NCBI RefSeq assembly: GCF_030463565.1
Contig: NC_134648.1
Coordinates: forward strand, 11,759,806 to 11,823,805
From: Pelecanus crispus
Lineage: Eukaryota; Chordata; Aves; Pelecaniformes; Pelecanidae
Reading direction: 5' to 3'
DNA: 64,000 nt
Positions within the stretch are counted from its first letter, which is position 1. The number at the start of each line of letters is the position of its first letter. The notes under the pieces were generated by a model. The model worked only from the letters and a program-made list of their open reading frames with translations, did no database searches and had not been told where the DNA came from. Position numbers and translations under genes: made by a program. Of this stretch, positions 12,294 to 25,600 are shown piece after piece.

Positions 12294-15263
12294 AGTTATC
12301 CGCAATGGAATTTCAGAAATTAACACTCAAAAATTTCAACTAAGAAATATGTATGTTCCTGAAAAGCAGTGTAACTGTTCAAAATATCAGTAGATAAATC
12401 TGTGCCCTAAATGCGCTTCCTACCAACTTGGTAACCTTCCACAGTGATTGGGAAGTGTAATGTGTAGCAAATTCATTGCCAGACTATCTTTCTTGCATGA
12501 GAGGACAATGTGCCTCCAAGACAGAAAAATCTCAGAATCTGGACATGGAGCTCTGGCTAAATGAAGCCGAGTCTGCTACGTGCCTCTAATTTCTTTGCTT
12601 TGATGGAAGTCCTAATGTCACCACTTAGGCAATGAGAAGGCAAGTTAGGGCTTTATCAGGACTAACTGGAGGCAGGCAGAGTTGAAGGCAGATCTTGATT
12701 AAGTGCTCTAAGCAACTGGAATTAAACTGTGGGACTGCAGAGTCTGGGAAGTAGTGGTCCACATGCAAGTTTTCATTTCAAAGCCCCTCAAACTAAGCCC
12801 CTTTTAAATCCTGACCTTTTTCCCTCAGCTCTCCTCTTCATGAGACAACTAAACTCATGGAACCTGCCAAAGTAGAAAACTAACTTATTAGTTACAGGAC
12901 AGTTGGTGGCACACAGAGCATACTCCTGATTAATTTATCAGTCTAGGTTATTTTACAGCCAGTTGGCCCACCCTCATTGTGTTATATGAGCATGTTGCAA
13001 ACTATAAAGTGTTCACACAAAGCTACATTTCTCCCTCTTTCCCTCACCCTCTGCTTTTATTTTGTGCTTGTTTCTTTAGAGATAGTGGTGTTGTAGGAAG
13101 GCTCCACCAAGTATCTGTATGCCTGCTTCTCATTTACATTAAAAGTCCCCAAGGTGCTATGAAGAAATTTTAGTGTTAAGTAAGATTCAGGCCTTGATTT
13201 CTGTGAGGGTCATAGAGGGTGGTTTGGTTTTCTTGGTTTTAATTCTTTTAAAATTGTGTAAATACAATTAGTATTGCTTCCATTTTGACAGGCTACGCTC
13301 AGTAATGGCTCAAATTACCCTCTCAGCAATTTTTGTTTGAGGAGTTTATTTGGTTTTGGTATTGGTTTATTAAGAGATATATTGAGATATATTGATAGGG
13401 ATCCTGACCAATTCAATCTTTACATTTTATCTTAAAAAAGAAAGAAAATAAAACTTCCCAGATAGCAAAATTATGAAAATCACAAAGGGAAGGGCCACCT
13501 AAGACTGAACTTCTATTGAAAATGTAACCACCACAAACTTGCTTTCCACTTGTCTGAATCAAGACTGGGACTAATTTCCCAATGTGTTAGAATTGTGCAT
13601 TTCATTTTTTGTTCTCTTATAGTTTGCAAGGGAAACAAACAAACAAACAAGATTAATTAAAATACTTTAACAGTCTGTTAAATAAGGCAGTTCTCTTGCT
13701 TACTTTTTAAGCTAGTGCATTCATCGGAATCTTTTTTTTTTGTAGCATTATCTCATAAAAATACACATGTAAGTTTAGCACAACCCATAAAAATGTATTG
13801 TAGACTTCAGCTAATCTAGTATCTTTCGTTTGTAAGGAGGATTTGGGTGGGGGCCAAGCTAATTACAACCAGAATAGAAATGTGTTCTATTCAGATGAGT
13901 CATATACCTCTGACTCACAATAGAGTCTGTGCAGCTAATGGGTTAATTTGTCCCGATAACACAGAAAAAATGAAGCTAGAGGTTATGACACTGTTTGAAC
14001 TTAGTGCTGGTTTCAGACAGTAGATGTGGAAGGTTTTTATGCAATTAAGAATACAGATCTGCTCTAATGATGTCCTTTCTGTCTATTCAAGTGGCATTAC
14101 AAACGGTTGAGAAAGATCTGGAGGTACAGAAGGCTTAGAAACCCAGGACCGCCACCTTCAATACTCTATTATTACAACAATATGCACAAAAAAGTGTTTA
14201 AGCTACTGTCACATAGAGGAAAGTCTGAATCACATGCATGTAACTTGTAATGCTGGCAATTTCCTCCTAGATGACAGCCCTGCAGCACTTCGATGGCAAG
14301 AATTCCTCCCCAACCAACCTAACAAACCCACACACTTACTTGCCTCAGTGGCCTGATGCTGAGCACCTACATCTTCGCCACAAGAAGTGTGGTAATCTTT
14401 CAAGCTAACAGCCTTCGTAACTCCTCTGGTCCCTTTTCCCCTGGGGACTGGCATTCTACACCAGCCTCATTGGTAACTTTCTAGCTCCTTGTTTACACCA
14501 CAACTTAAAGGCACAGATAGGGTGCAGAAAAGGGAACCTGGTTCCTAACCCATACCTATCATGATCTTCTGTGTAAAGTTAGAGAAGATTCACTTAACAG
14601 CTTTCCTCCTCCCACATTCCTGCACGACTGTGAGCCTTTCAAGACAAGGACTGTATCATAGCATGCACTCATGGAACTGCTACTGCAACAAACCCTGTAG
14701 GCATGGATATAAACCAAACAGCAATAATAAGCACACCTGAGTTGTATCTGCCTAAAATTTAGTGCCAAGGTTGAAAGCAGACTGTAGCATTCTGCTACTC
14801 TGCAGTTGATTTAGTTATCTGATCTCCAAGGGCCTCACAAGAGAAGACATAAATTATCCTGGTTTTTCAACCCTCATGCAGGTGAAACTCTTAATGAATA
14901 CAAGAGTGGACAAGAAGCATATATCTTTATGAGCTAATTTACAAAGTGGCTATAAGGGATCCTTTGAGGAAAGCAGGCCTTAAAAGTAATGGTTTTGTGG
15001 GTGTAATTATATAGGATTGTGCTAGGATGTGAAGACAATGCAATGCAGGCCTCAGTGTAAACGTGGCTGAGGCTTCCCACGGTGATACGAACATGTATCC
15101 ATTTCTAGGTAAAACAGACTCAAAGAAACCACAAGGACTTTTCTCACATATTTAAAGTTAATTCAGTATTTTCCTGAATTGAGGCTACAGTCCTCAGTAC
15201 CTTGCAAGTTTCAGACTGCACACGGGAATGTATGTACTCCCCCCTTACCTAACTATTACCTCC

Positions 15264-15325
15264 CAAAAGAAAAGAAAAAAAAAAAAAAAAAAAGAATATT
15301 ACATTTTAAAAAAAAGAAAAAAAAA
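15264..15325. repeat. A-rich low-complexity tract
   Basis: Two long A runs with single G interruptions, separated by a short AT-rich spacer. It could be an old poly(A) tail, but no retroposon body was recognised upstream. Confidence 0.85.
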
Positions 15326-16771
15326 GTTCTGGTCACAGCGATTTCCCCCCACCCCTCTGCATGTAATTTAATAGCCCTCATCTGTTCATCTAATGTAACA
15401 GTTACAAATTTGGCATGTGATCCAATGGACTAATCATTCAGAGACATGACTACAGTCAGCACCGTTCATTCCTGCCAGCATCAAAAGCCCTAAGCAGTGG
15501 ATGGTGCTGATTAGTCACAGCTGAAGACTTTAGAGCCTCAACATGCTAGTTTAGTAATAATTTTCACCTAACTGGAACAGTGCAAACATCCAGGAGAGGG
15601 AGGAATAGTTAAAGCATGTTTTCAGGCTTATTCCCAATAAAATTAAACCAAGCCAAGTAGGAAACAGTCTATGCAGTCTGCCATGGAGATCTCAGAAGGG
15701 AAGCAGAAGATGCTCCTCCTGTTTTCCCTCCCCAGCCCATGTGAGGGGCATGGCCCCAAGCAGATTTTCTGCTCTTCACACAGAATATAGGCGCCAAGGT
15801 TGCAATCCTGGAAAATCTGTTCGAGCACCACCACCCCCTGAAGCCATCTAAATTTCACCCTTAATTCGAAAAATCCCTAGTATTTTATGCCTGCACATGT
15901 TCAAAGCTGACCCAGTCTCAATGGGACTAAGTAGTTCTAGTTTTAATCTGGCTGGGATCCAAAAGTGGGATGTAGTACTCAATCCAGTACTTGTGCTCGG
16001 AGAAGGCCCAAGAAACCTCAACTGATTTTACAGACAAAATGCAGTTGTGTCTGCCATTTTCCTAAAACACAGTTTGTCGATGATGCGGTGCTCACCTTCC
16101 CATGTGAGCTCACCTAACGGCTAGAGAACAGGCAGGAAGCAGGGGAGGAAACTATTACTTGCTTTGCCTGAGGAAATGCAAACCTAACTCAGGCTGCAGG
16201 CTGTGGAAGGTAGGAATACCTTCTCTTGGGGCTGTTTTGACAGCAGAGTCCTGGAGGAGAGGAGTGAGAGTGATCAAAGCTCAGCAGGAACTTTGCATTG
16301 AAACAGAGGTGATGTTAGTCCTGGTTCCTCTTCAAAATGTGTTTTGGTATTTTAGCACCCTTTGATTGACTAAAATACAGAAGCAGGCCTTACAGGAGGC
16401 CCAGAAGACAGGTTCTTCCCCCAAATCCTTTTCCGCCTTTTCAACAACCTAACCTTAGCAGTTATGCTCCCTCTTCTGCTCTCTTTCTCTGTCAGTTAAT
16501 GTGGAATTACTTTATACACAGAGTTGCATCTTCAGCTTATGAGTAGACAGTGCCCCTCCAACAACACTGAAAAAAGCATATCAGCTTAAATTCATATGGC
16601 AGGTTACAGCACTCTTCTAAGAAGGAGGAGAAATAACTCCCACAGGTGCAGAAGGGCATTAAACCCACACCTTTTACTTTCTGGGTGAACAGCGAAGAAG
16701 AAATTCAGGTAGCCTGACCGTGACCTTTTTGTTATACTGCAAGGTTTGAAGAAGAGGAAGTCTACTTGCTT

Positions 16772-16811
16772 TTCAGGACAAAATCCATAAAATTCAGGAC
16801 AAAAGCCGTAA
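16772..16811. repeat. Imperfect 21-nt tandem duplication
   Basis: TTCAGGACAAAATCCATAA is followed 21 nt later by TTCAGGACAAAAGCCGTAA; the two copies differ at two positions. Confidence 0.85.
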
Positions 16812-17604
16812 GTGTGTATGGTGGGGCTTCAGACCGTGGACCCTAAGCAGACAGAGATACTACTTTCCAGCCCTGAGTAATAGGGCTGGGATTGAAGAAT
16901 GGCATTAAAACTCACCCTGTCCTTAGTGTTCCCTGTTGATTAGGCAGCTCTGCTTGGTAGTTTCAGCTTTACAAGCAGACCTAAAGATGGAACACTTGCT
17001 TCTGGATTTATTCCAGTAATTCAGTGACCAAAAATGTTGATCTGTAGCACTTTAGATGCCTATATTTTTGACTGGTTCCACGTTCTGCACTGAAGCTCCT
17101 GCATTAAAGGGTCACAACAAAAACAAGTTTATAAAAAAAACCCTCAAAATCTTCCTGAATGCAGTTGGTTTCTGAAACTGACAGTTTAATCTTGAAAATT
17201 TTAACATTTCACTAACATTTTGTTAAATTTCAAATTAACAAAATTACTCTGCAGAAAATTGCATTATACCCAGCTGCAATATCACCACTAAAGTGTTCAG
17301 CACAGCAATATTAAAGCAAAGGTATACTTTACTATTTTGAGTCAAATACGGCATTTTCCTGCTGTTAATCACTTCAAGCGTATGTTTACATGGCTGTTTT
17401 TGCCAACCCACTTTCAGCTGTCACCAGCCCCCACAGAAAATAATAATAAACACTGAGTACACCCACAAAGAGGTAACTGAGAATGGGTTAGATGGAGGTT
17501 TACATTCTGGAAGGTCTGGAGGTCTGGAAGCTCCGAGAATATAAACCACACAGCCTTCCTAAGTTTTTGTCACATATCTCACACTTCGACCCAACAACAA
17601 CATA

Positions 17605-20600
17605 CAGTGTTGATTTTCAGGTGCAAATTTTATTGTGGATCATAACAAAGGTTTCACAAAAAGCACAGGAAAAAATCAGCAATAGAGTGTCTCTTAGTTA
17701 CAGAGTACATAAAATATATTCTGTGAAAGCTACTAACTCTGCAGTTGAAGGCAATGCAGCTTAATTTAAACATTATTTTCAGATACACATGTTAAGAAGC
17801 AAATTTTGCAAATATTTTTTTCTCAATTAGTTTGATATTGAAATTGAGAGCCAAATATTTCAGTGATATTAACAGAAAAGAAAATCTCATTATTGTAAAA
17901 AGAAATACTCACACAGAAAATATTGTCAAAATACATAAAACTAGCCCTAGTAAATGTTAAATGACTCAAAAACTCTTTGGAAAATCTGTGGATGCTGAGG
18001 TAAGCATAAATTGGGAATTTTGGTGCTGCTATCTCCATTTTTCATGTGATACATCAGAACAAAATATTTTACTTTAAGCTAATTATAACTTTCTACAAAG
18101 GATTCCTTCAGCCTTTACTTGTACTTTAACTGTAAAGAGAAAACCCACGCTAATTCTTATAGTAAAATGGCAAAAGTCTATTAGGTAACAGTGTAGAAAA
18201 TCTTGCAAGTGGTTTTCAAGGCACTGTTCTCTCTTTGGGTGCTTGGCACACACACATGCCATTCATGAAGGCTGTTTTGACAGGAAGACAAGAATAACAA
18301 AAAGTAGACCTAAAGCTAGTATCTAGTATATTAAATATCATATATATCTTTCTCTAATGAAATAAACGCCACTAGTTTTAAAAGCTATTCTGCTTTACAA
18401 CACTGTGGCTTGCAGTAAGGTGTCTACTAAATTAATCTGAAACATGAATTTAAAAACATACTTTAGGAAAATAAGTAAGAACAAAGGTCAACCAAGTAGC
18501 ATTTACCTCAGTCAATACAGTCTGCCTGAATGTAAACCATTCCCAAGTACTGTAACCCTCTGTAAAACAGAAAGGGCCAAATGTTTGGTTGATTTAATGC
18601 CACTGGTTTACATGTAGATATGCCAATCAGCAACTTGGTCCATAGTGAACTGAAGTAGCTTAGGACCTTATTCAGCACTCGCTGGTCCACTTGAATTCCT
18701 GAACTATGTAGCTGCAAGGGCTGCTGCCCCCCTATAACAGGAAGATACCTACTGACTAAGAAATGCAAAAAACTAGATATTCTGCAGTCAGCTCATTTAA
18801 TAAGAAACTTGGTGCATCTGTACTCCATCAGAAATATAGAGCAATATAATTCTGATCTTTATGTGTGTATGTCAGGTAAAATTATGCAAAGATTCCTTCA
18901 ACACCTTTTTTCTAGGGCCTGTTCTTTATGGTAACTAAATGCCAGTCAGCTGGGAAAGAAATCTGAAAGGAGTTGACCTCAAGGTATTGGGATTTTAGGT
19001 AATTATTTTGACATCTTTTTGACATACTATTAAGAATCTGTAGCTCCTCTTTGAAAAAAAACAACAGTTTTGTGCGGTTGAGAGAGCATGCCAGGATCCA
19101 CCAATAGGGAAAGGATGCCCATCTCCAACCACAAAACAAATCTGGATACCATATTGCTGGATGCAATGGATGGAATAGAAGGCAGAGAAGCACAGAAAAC
19201 TCTGTTCTTTTGGCAGTTTCATAATGCCCCAGCAGCAGCAATGTTTACTGTTTGTTACTCAAGGCAGGCTAATAATCTGCCAGTTTTCGGTAGACTCAGC
19301 TACCTGTGGGCCTTCATGTAACAGAGCACAACAGACAAGCACATTGGTCTGGTGGATGAGATTCAAATACCACCATGACATCTTAAGACAGTGGCTTGGA
19401 TTCATACTTTAGACTTTAGAAACCTAGCCAATGCTGAGATAGCAGCCTCGAGATCAGAGGCTCCCTCTGGGACCACTAGAGAAACTGGCCTCTCCAGATG
19501 ACTGTTTGTATCTTACATGGGCCAAATCCATTGATTTGGATCTATTTAATCATTTAGAGTAATTATAAATAAAACCAGGATTGACTTAAGACTTAAACAA
19601 CTTCTATCTTAATACAAACAGTGAGGAAAATTCTGTGTTCAGCTGTACATCAGTATACACTGCTGTGTATCAAGAATAAAAGCATCATAGATGTCAGCAG
19701 AATTTGGCCCAACTAACTTAACGTTTCACTTCCCTAAAGGAAAGTGCTGGCCTACACTGATTGCTGAAGAGCAAACTGTCTACAGTAGTATTCTATATTT
19801 CTATAATATTCTGTATCAAAGCAATAAATATTAGATATAATCTGTATATTAGATTTCATATTTATCTGATAGCTATTTAAATCTACACTGTCAAAAATAT
19901 AAGCAGTGACCCACTCCTACATGGCAGCATATAGTATTTGTGTGAATGTGTTAAAACTATCACATGGGTCTGTATTTACATAGGATATTCTTGTTTATAT
20001 AGCAGATTTTACTTTACATAAATTCTTACCATAGGATAGATAATTGTGTAAAGGTTGGCTATTGTTTAAATGTTTCTATGGTTCTGCATAATTGCATTTC
20101 ACATGAAGATTTCATCATTCTGTCTCATTTTTATGTTTTTTAAGGATGGAAAATGGAGTCTGACAGACTTCAAAATCTCCAATAATGTTATACCAACATA
20201 GTACAGGAATACTTATTTTCAAGTCTGGGCAAAAACCAGTTTCACTGTTCCTAACCTTTTTCCTTTACATATATAAATCTCCTCTTTAAAGAAAGTGCAC
20301 TCCTGAAAACAAGGGCAATCAAAATGTTTTGGCATTGCTGAGATATAAGAGTATTTCCGCTGAGCATGATCTGCAGAAAAACCATCACACATGTATTAAT
20401 TAACAATTACAATTACTACAATCTAGGTGTGCAAATGAAAAACTTACATGTGAAACATTAAAATAAGCTGAAATTGTTAGTGGTATATACATGAGAAGTT
20501 CTGTCTCAGTTTGCTCAAAAAATGCTTCATTAATTCCTATCATTTAGCTTCTCAGATTAAAGATGTACTGAAAACATGTTCATTTTCACCAAGGTCAAAA

Positions 20601-22562
20601 TGTCCAGTTATTTACCTGTGTAAAAGGCAAATAATTGTTATTTTCTGCACCTCTAATTTCAGAAACTCAGTTAAAAATATAGAGGTAAAAAAATATTTTA
20701 ATAAAGATACTTAGAATGCTTATAACAATCCCATAACAATTTCTGAGTTCAGAGAATATCCAGGCATATTCTTTTGAATTAAATATTGACTTTCCTTTGC
20801 AGAAGTTGATACTTACTTCTCAGAATAACAATTTCTGTGTCCCCCCAGCAGAAGTCAGTATCATTTTGTTATTAAACATCAGTTAGTGTTCATCAAAGAC
20901 AGAACATGATTGCTTGTCTTCCCTTTATGCTAATGTTGCACTGGAAAACTCTACATGAAAAAAAAAAAAAGCCCTGGAAAACTGAAAAATATGTAATGCT
21001 TTTTATACTAAGTAACATATAGCTGTTATTGACTGTTCTTGCCAGCACTGCATTTCTTCAGATGAACAGACTCAAGAGCTGACAGATTGCTTTCCCTTTC
21101 ACCTATACCAGTTCTGCCATAATTGGATGACTATTAACAAGTCTCCTTCCTGCACTAAGCAGTCCAAAGATTTCTAAACAGTCATTCAGTAATTTCTGCA
21201 GAAGGTTTTTTTCTTTACTGTGTAACGCAGGATCCCAAGAATCTGTGGTGGCTTTGAAACACTTCTTTTAGAAAGGTATCTAATACTAACATCAAGACTT
21301 CTAGCAAATGATCCATTTACTCTTCAACTTAGGCCAGTGCAGCTTTTGATGATTAGCACTCGTGTCAGGCAGTCTCTATCAGCTTCTTTATGGAAACATA
21401 ACTGGTGCTTGATATCAAGCCTAAGGGAAGAATGAACTCCTATTTCTCTTTTCTGTCTTTGCTAAAGCTAAAACTAAACAGATAACAGCTTATACTTGGT
21501 TATGATTAGAAAAAAGTATGCTTTACAGCCATGTAAAATGACCAAGAACCTTACACTGTAATGGACTCTTTAAAGATGGGAGTAGTTTTGGCCTAAAAGC
21601 AGCACTTTTGTATCTGAAAGGCTACAGGAATGTTTCTGGAAAATAAATCTTATTTTTTGTTTTGGACATTATGCATCAAAATACATTCATTCATTCATAA
21701 AATCAACCAAAGGGACAGATTCTAAATCCTATTTAGCAATAAATCTATACTTGCAACGTGGTAATCCTGTGTTTAAAGTACTAAAAGAAAAACAAGCCAT
21801 TCTTTTACTTTCTAATACTACGTAATAATACAAATATTATAGGGAAACTGTATTATACAGGTGTGTTTCCCTGAAATGTGTACTTTGCAAAAAAGATCTC
21901 TTCCTCAAACAAAACCAAGTGAGAAGCTGCAAAGTGTGTTTATGCAGAATGCTCGATAACACATATTTAAAGCAGAGTATCACATTATACTAAGTCTGAC
22001 GGAATGAGTAGCCACTTCAGTTTGTACCCATAAAATTCAAGCCTAACAGCACTGGAAATATAAATTAATCAGGTTAAGTGCTTGAGAAAGTCTCTTCTTT
22101 TTAGCTGTGAAGTGAACAAGAGTATGTAACTGTTTCTCCCTATGCACATTGCTCATAATTAGAATGCAACCAAATCCCCAAATTAGAAAAGATATATGTA
22201 AAAGTATTAAAATACTCAGTACTGAATCTTCCTATGATTGGCTTCAAAGGCTGATTTGAATTAAAGTTACTAAATCTTTTTTTCATTCTTGCTTCACCTA
22301 CTAAAAAACAGTGTGAAGACACATTAGAGACATTAATTTTCCCAGAATATACTCAAATACCTTCCTCCAAACCTTTTTCTTCATAATTTATATTAGTTTT
22401 AAATCTACTATGAAAATAGTAGTGCAAGAACAATCAATTAAAAAATCTTCAGCTAAATGGTTTAGTTCCTTTTAGGATAAAGATGCAGAGGAATACCAAT
22501 GAAAAATACGCTAGTTACGATTCTTTCTTTGTTAACACTCCTTTACACCCCAAAAAAATTCA
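17605..22562 (-). other. PARVA: Probable long 3'UTR of PARVA
   Basis: From the TGA, the first canonical minus-strand AATAAA is at 17629-17634, giving a 3'UTR of about 4.95 kb. The stretch is AT-rich and free of recognisable CR1 or other transposon sequence, as expected for a constrained UTR. Two Pumilio-type TGTANATA motifs lie in it (19973-19980 and 20484-20491, minus strand). ATTAAA variants within the stretch could give shorter forms. Transcript extent is inferred, not shown. Confidence 0.55.
17629..17634 (-). terminator. PARVA: Candidate poly(A) signal AATAAA for PARVA
   Basis: The plus strand reads TTTATT, so the minus strand has AATAAA. It is the first canonical hexamer downstream of the PARVA stop on that strand. 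A T-rich stretch follows on the transcript strand after about 50 nt. Cleavage would be expected near 17605-17615. Confidence 0.5.
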
Positions 22563-22639
22563 TCACTCCACGTTCCTGTATTTGGTAAACAAATTGTACA
22601 GTACTCTCAGTGTAGACTTCAAGTCACAATTTACAATAT
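22563..22639 (-). CDS. PARVA: PARVA terminal coding exon 13 with stop
   Basis: The coding part is 77 nt: it completes Asp, then encodes IVNCDLKSTLRVLYNLFTKY, RNVE and a TGA stop at 22563-22565. The C-terminus NCDLK...KYRNVE fits alpha-parvin. The acceptor CTTTTTTTCTAG has a strong pyrimidine tract and a consensus-like branch site TACTAAT (plus coordinates 22667-22673), about 30 nt upstream. The exon continues into the 3'UTR. Confidence 0.96.
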
Positions 22640-25600
22640 CTAGAAAAAAAGACAAGGGAAAAAAACATTAGTAACTTCATTAGCTCAAAACATTTTCAGA
22701 AAAAACTGCCTATTCTCTACCTCCTTTGCTTGTTCAGATCCATATCCATGAACATTCCAATCACAAAGATAGTAACAAAGAGTAGAAATATAAATAAAGC
22801 ACAGTTTTTAAACTGGGAACTCAAAAAATCGTTATTTCAGCCACTTTTATTTAGGGATACAAATGGCTAATGGTGCTGATGAAGAAATGCAACCAAGGTT
22901 TAGATGCCCACAAGACAAATTGTGCCTAGGATTACATATATTTATATGACTGAATCTTCAGTCGGTTGTGGCTGAAAAGTAACGATTTGGAAAAAAACAG
23001 CAGGCAGAAACCAATGGAACTCAACTCTTACATAAGAATTGCAGGACTTGGCCCATTCTGGGCTGCAGCATCCTTTATTAGGCCTAATTTCAGCAAGATA
23101 GATAGAGGAAAATTTAAATTTTCTAAAGGATCTGAAGAAGCTAGGTATACAAATGCCCCTCAAAGACACTTCAGAAAACGCTTTGGGTTAGCTGATGTAC
23201 ATGGCTGAATCAGTCCTTAGAAACTCAACGTCTAAAGTAAAGGATTTATAGGAAACAAAAAGCTAATGAATACCTGCTGTTTCCAGGAGAAGTTGTTGAG
23301 AAAGTCAATATTATTTCACAAGTAATCTATAAAACAAACTGACAAGTACTACTGCAGCAGTCTACGCTAGTGCTTCAAGGAATATTCAATCTCAAATAGG
23401 GACTCAGAATTACCCTCAAAAAGAATAGAAAATAATTAGAATAGAATAGAATTAGAACAGAATTAGAATAGTTGTATCTTTTTCTGTTGACTGCACAGGA
23501 ACTCAAGCTCCTAACTTTGGTTCTTGGAATTGGCCATGGAGGTGTATAGCAGGTGGTGTGCATGCTCCCATTACCTTCAAAACCTCCAAGTAAGCCTAAA
23601 CTGTGTATGTAATCATCAGATATTTTTGCCATTATATTTATCTACAGTGATGTTTCTCACAGATTCTGAAGGGTTTATACTTTGAAGAATGAATCCAATC
23701 AAACCTATGCATGGTGTCCCACAGTATGCAAACGTTGAAGGGCTAAAGATAATATCTACATGGCAAACTGACATCCATGGACAAAGGGTGAAAACAACCA
23801 AACCTAGATTTTACACTGAGACTATGCACGGTCATGAAACCACGGCCACATGGTTTTGTGGCTTTTAATAAATGAGATAAAAAATGCTTGGTATAAAATG
23901 AAAATGCCAAAAGCTACACGAAGGGCACATTGCTCCCACAACATCATGTTATATGCAAACAGTATTGCAGAGTATAACTTGGGAAGCTTCCTCTTTTAGG
24001 CCAGTAGCAAGCTGTAACACCTTCATTTCCTGTAACAGAGCTTCAAACGAATAAAGAGATAACTTTGACAGGTCTTTGCAAAGTTACCAGAAGACTCCAT
24101 CACCACAACAGAATTCCACAGAAACTAAAAAGAAGCATGCTCCCAGAGAAAAATGAGTTATTTCCATTGTTACACGTTTGACCAACACGTATAACTTTTT
24201 ACTGGTTGCAATTTTCAAAAAGAGAAACTTGAGTTTGGCTTTGATGTACACATTTCAAGTAATCTGAAAAAGCTCAAACTGCAAATGAATTCATTACAGA
24301 CTCAGTAGATTAATGTTCTGGCCATTTTTAAAATAAAAGGTCACAGAAAGCTTTTTAATACCTTTTCAATTATATTGCAAATAACCCAAATAAACTGTTG
24401 ACCCCATAAAAATCATTGGTTTTCATACTCATTTATTTAACCACATTCTTTTTTCCACTAAATATGTTTTTCATATTCTAAAGCACTTTTCAGCATATTT
24501 TTTCCTCAAGAACCTCAAAGAAACAGTGTAGGAATTTAAAGAGTATTTAGTATACACATTTAGGGTAAGATCCTTTTCAATAGTCTTTTGCTCACTGGAA
24601 ATTTTAAATATGGGCATTGTGCCCAATGTAACAACACATAAAACAGATGTGTTTTTCCATTCACATTGGGCAGGAAGTTTCATATTAAGCATTTCAATAA
24701 TTGCACAAGAAATGTCTTATATATGCTGAAATATCCTTATGGCTTGATTTATACTGGAAAAATTAGCTGTGCCCTAGAGCAATAAATACCTGAAAAATTA
24801 AATGCCATAAGAATTTTAAACCTCCATGGGGAGTAAGGGATCACAGATACTCTCTGTTTTACTTGGATCCCTAGATTTCACTATTTCCCCCTTCTCTCTC
24901 TGACTATTTCAAACATAAAAGTTTGTGATATAGTCACCACTGGTTTAGTTAAGCACGATTGTGAATAAGAGTTCAAGCAATCAAAAGAAGGAAAACAAAA
25001 ATAGGCTGGGTAAATCCAGATTAAATGCATAGGCAGCGTAGGCTCAATCCTGAGACATTTTTTTGTGTGTCTGCTGCTGTTACGATCTGGAAGTTGGGAA
25101 GGATGGAAAATAAGCAGAATGGAGCAGAACTTGATTCAGAGATGTGTGCCTGAATCTCCAGAGAGTCCTTACTATTAGAAATAAAACTCTGAGCATCAGC
25201 TTAGATCAGCTCCTCAGGGAATGACAATCCAATATTACATCAGGAAAAGACTGTGTGCACCATAGAATGTGAATTGGCAATGGGTCTTGAAAACACATAT
25301 ATATTGATTATTATGGTAGGTAACCAGCAGAAGCCCAGCTACCACTCCTGTTGGGAAGAGTAGAGCAGAAGCTGCACGTCTGTGGTAAGAAGTGGTAACT
25401 TCTCATGGGAGGAGCCACAAGAGTACCCTATAACATGGTGAATCATGGGCCCTATATCCAGCATGAAAAGCTAGATTTAAACCCTGTATTTATATGAGCA
25501 AAGAGGAGCGGAATCCTGGTCCTGCTAAAGTCAGCAGCAAAACCTTCATCTTCCCTGAAGACACATTGTACTTTCAGTCTCCAGCTCTAAATCTAATTTA

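Larger units (their letters stand above)
12294..17604. other. Gene-less stretch between CR1 and PARVA 3' end
   Basis: Contains an A-rich run (15264-15325), a 21-nt period duplication (16772-16811) and short 8-10 nt doublets at 13374-13393 and 17513-17528. Nothing else recognisable was found. Confidence 0.6.

Noticed and set aside
1..17604. TEAD1 exons expected from synteny
   Set aside because: Looked for TEA-domain coding exons on the minus strand and found none; the gene is probably further left.
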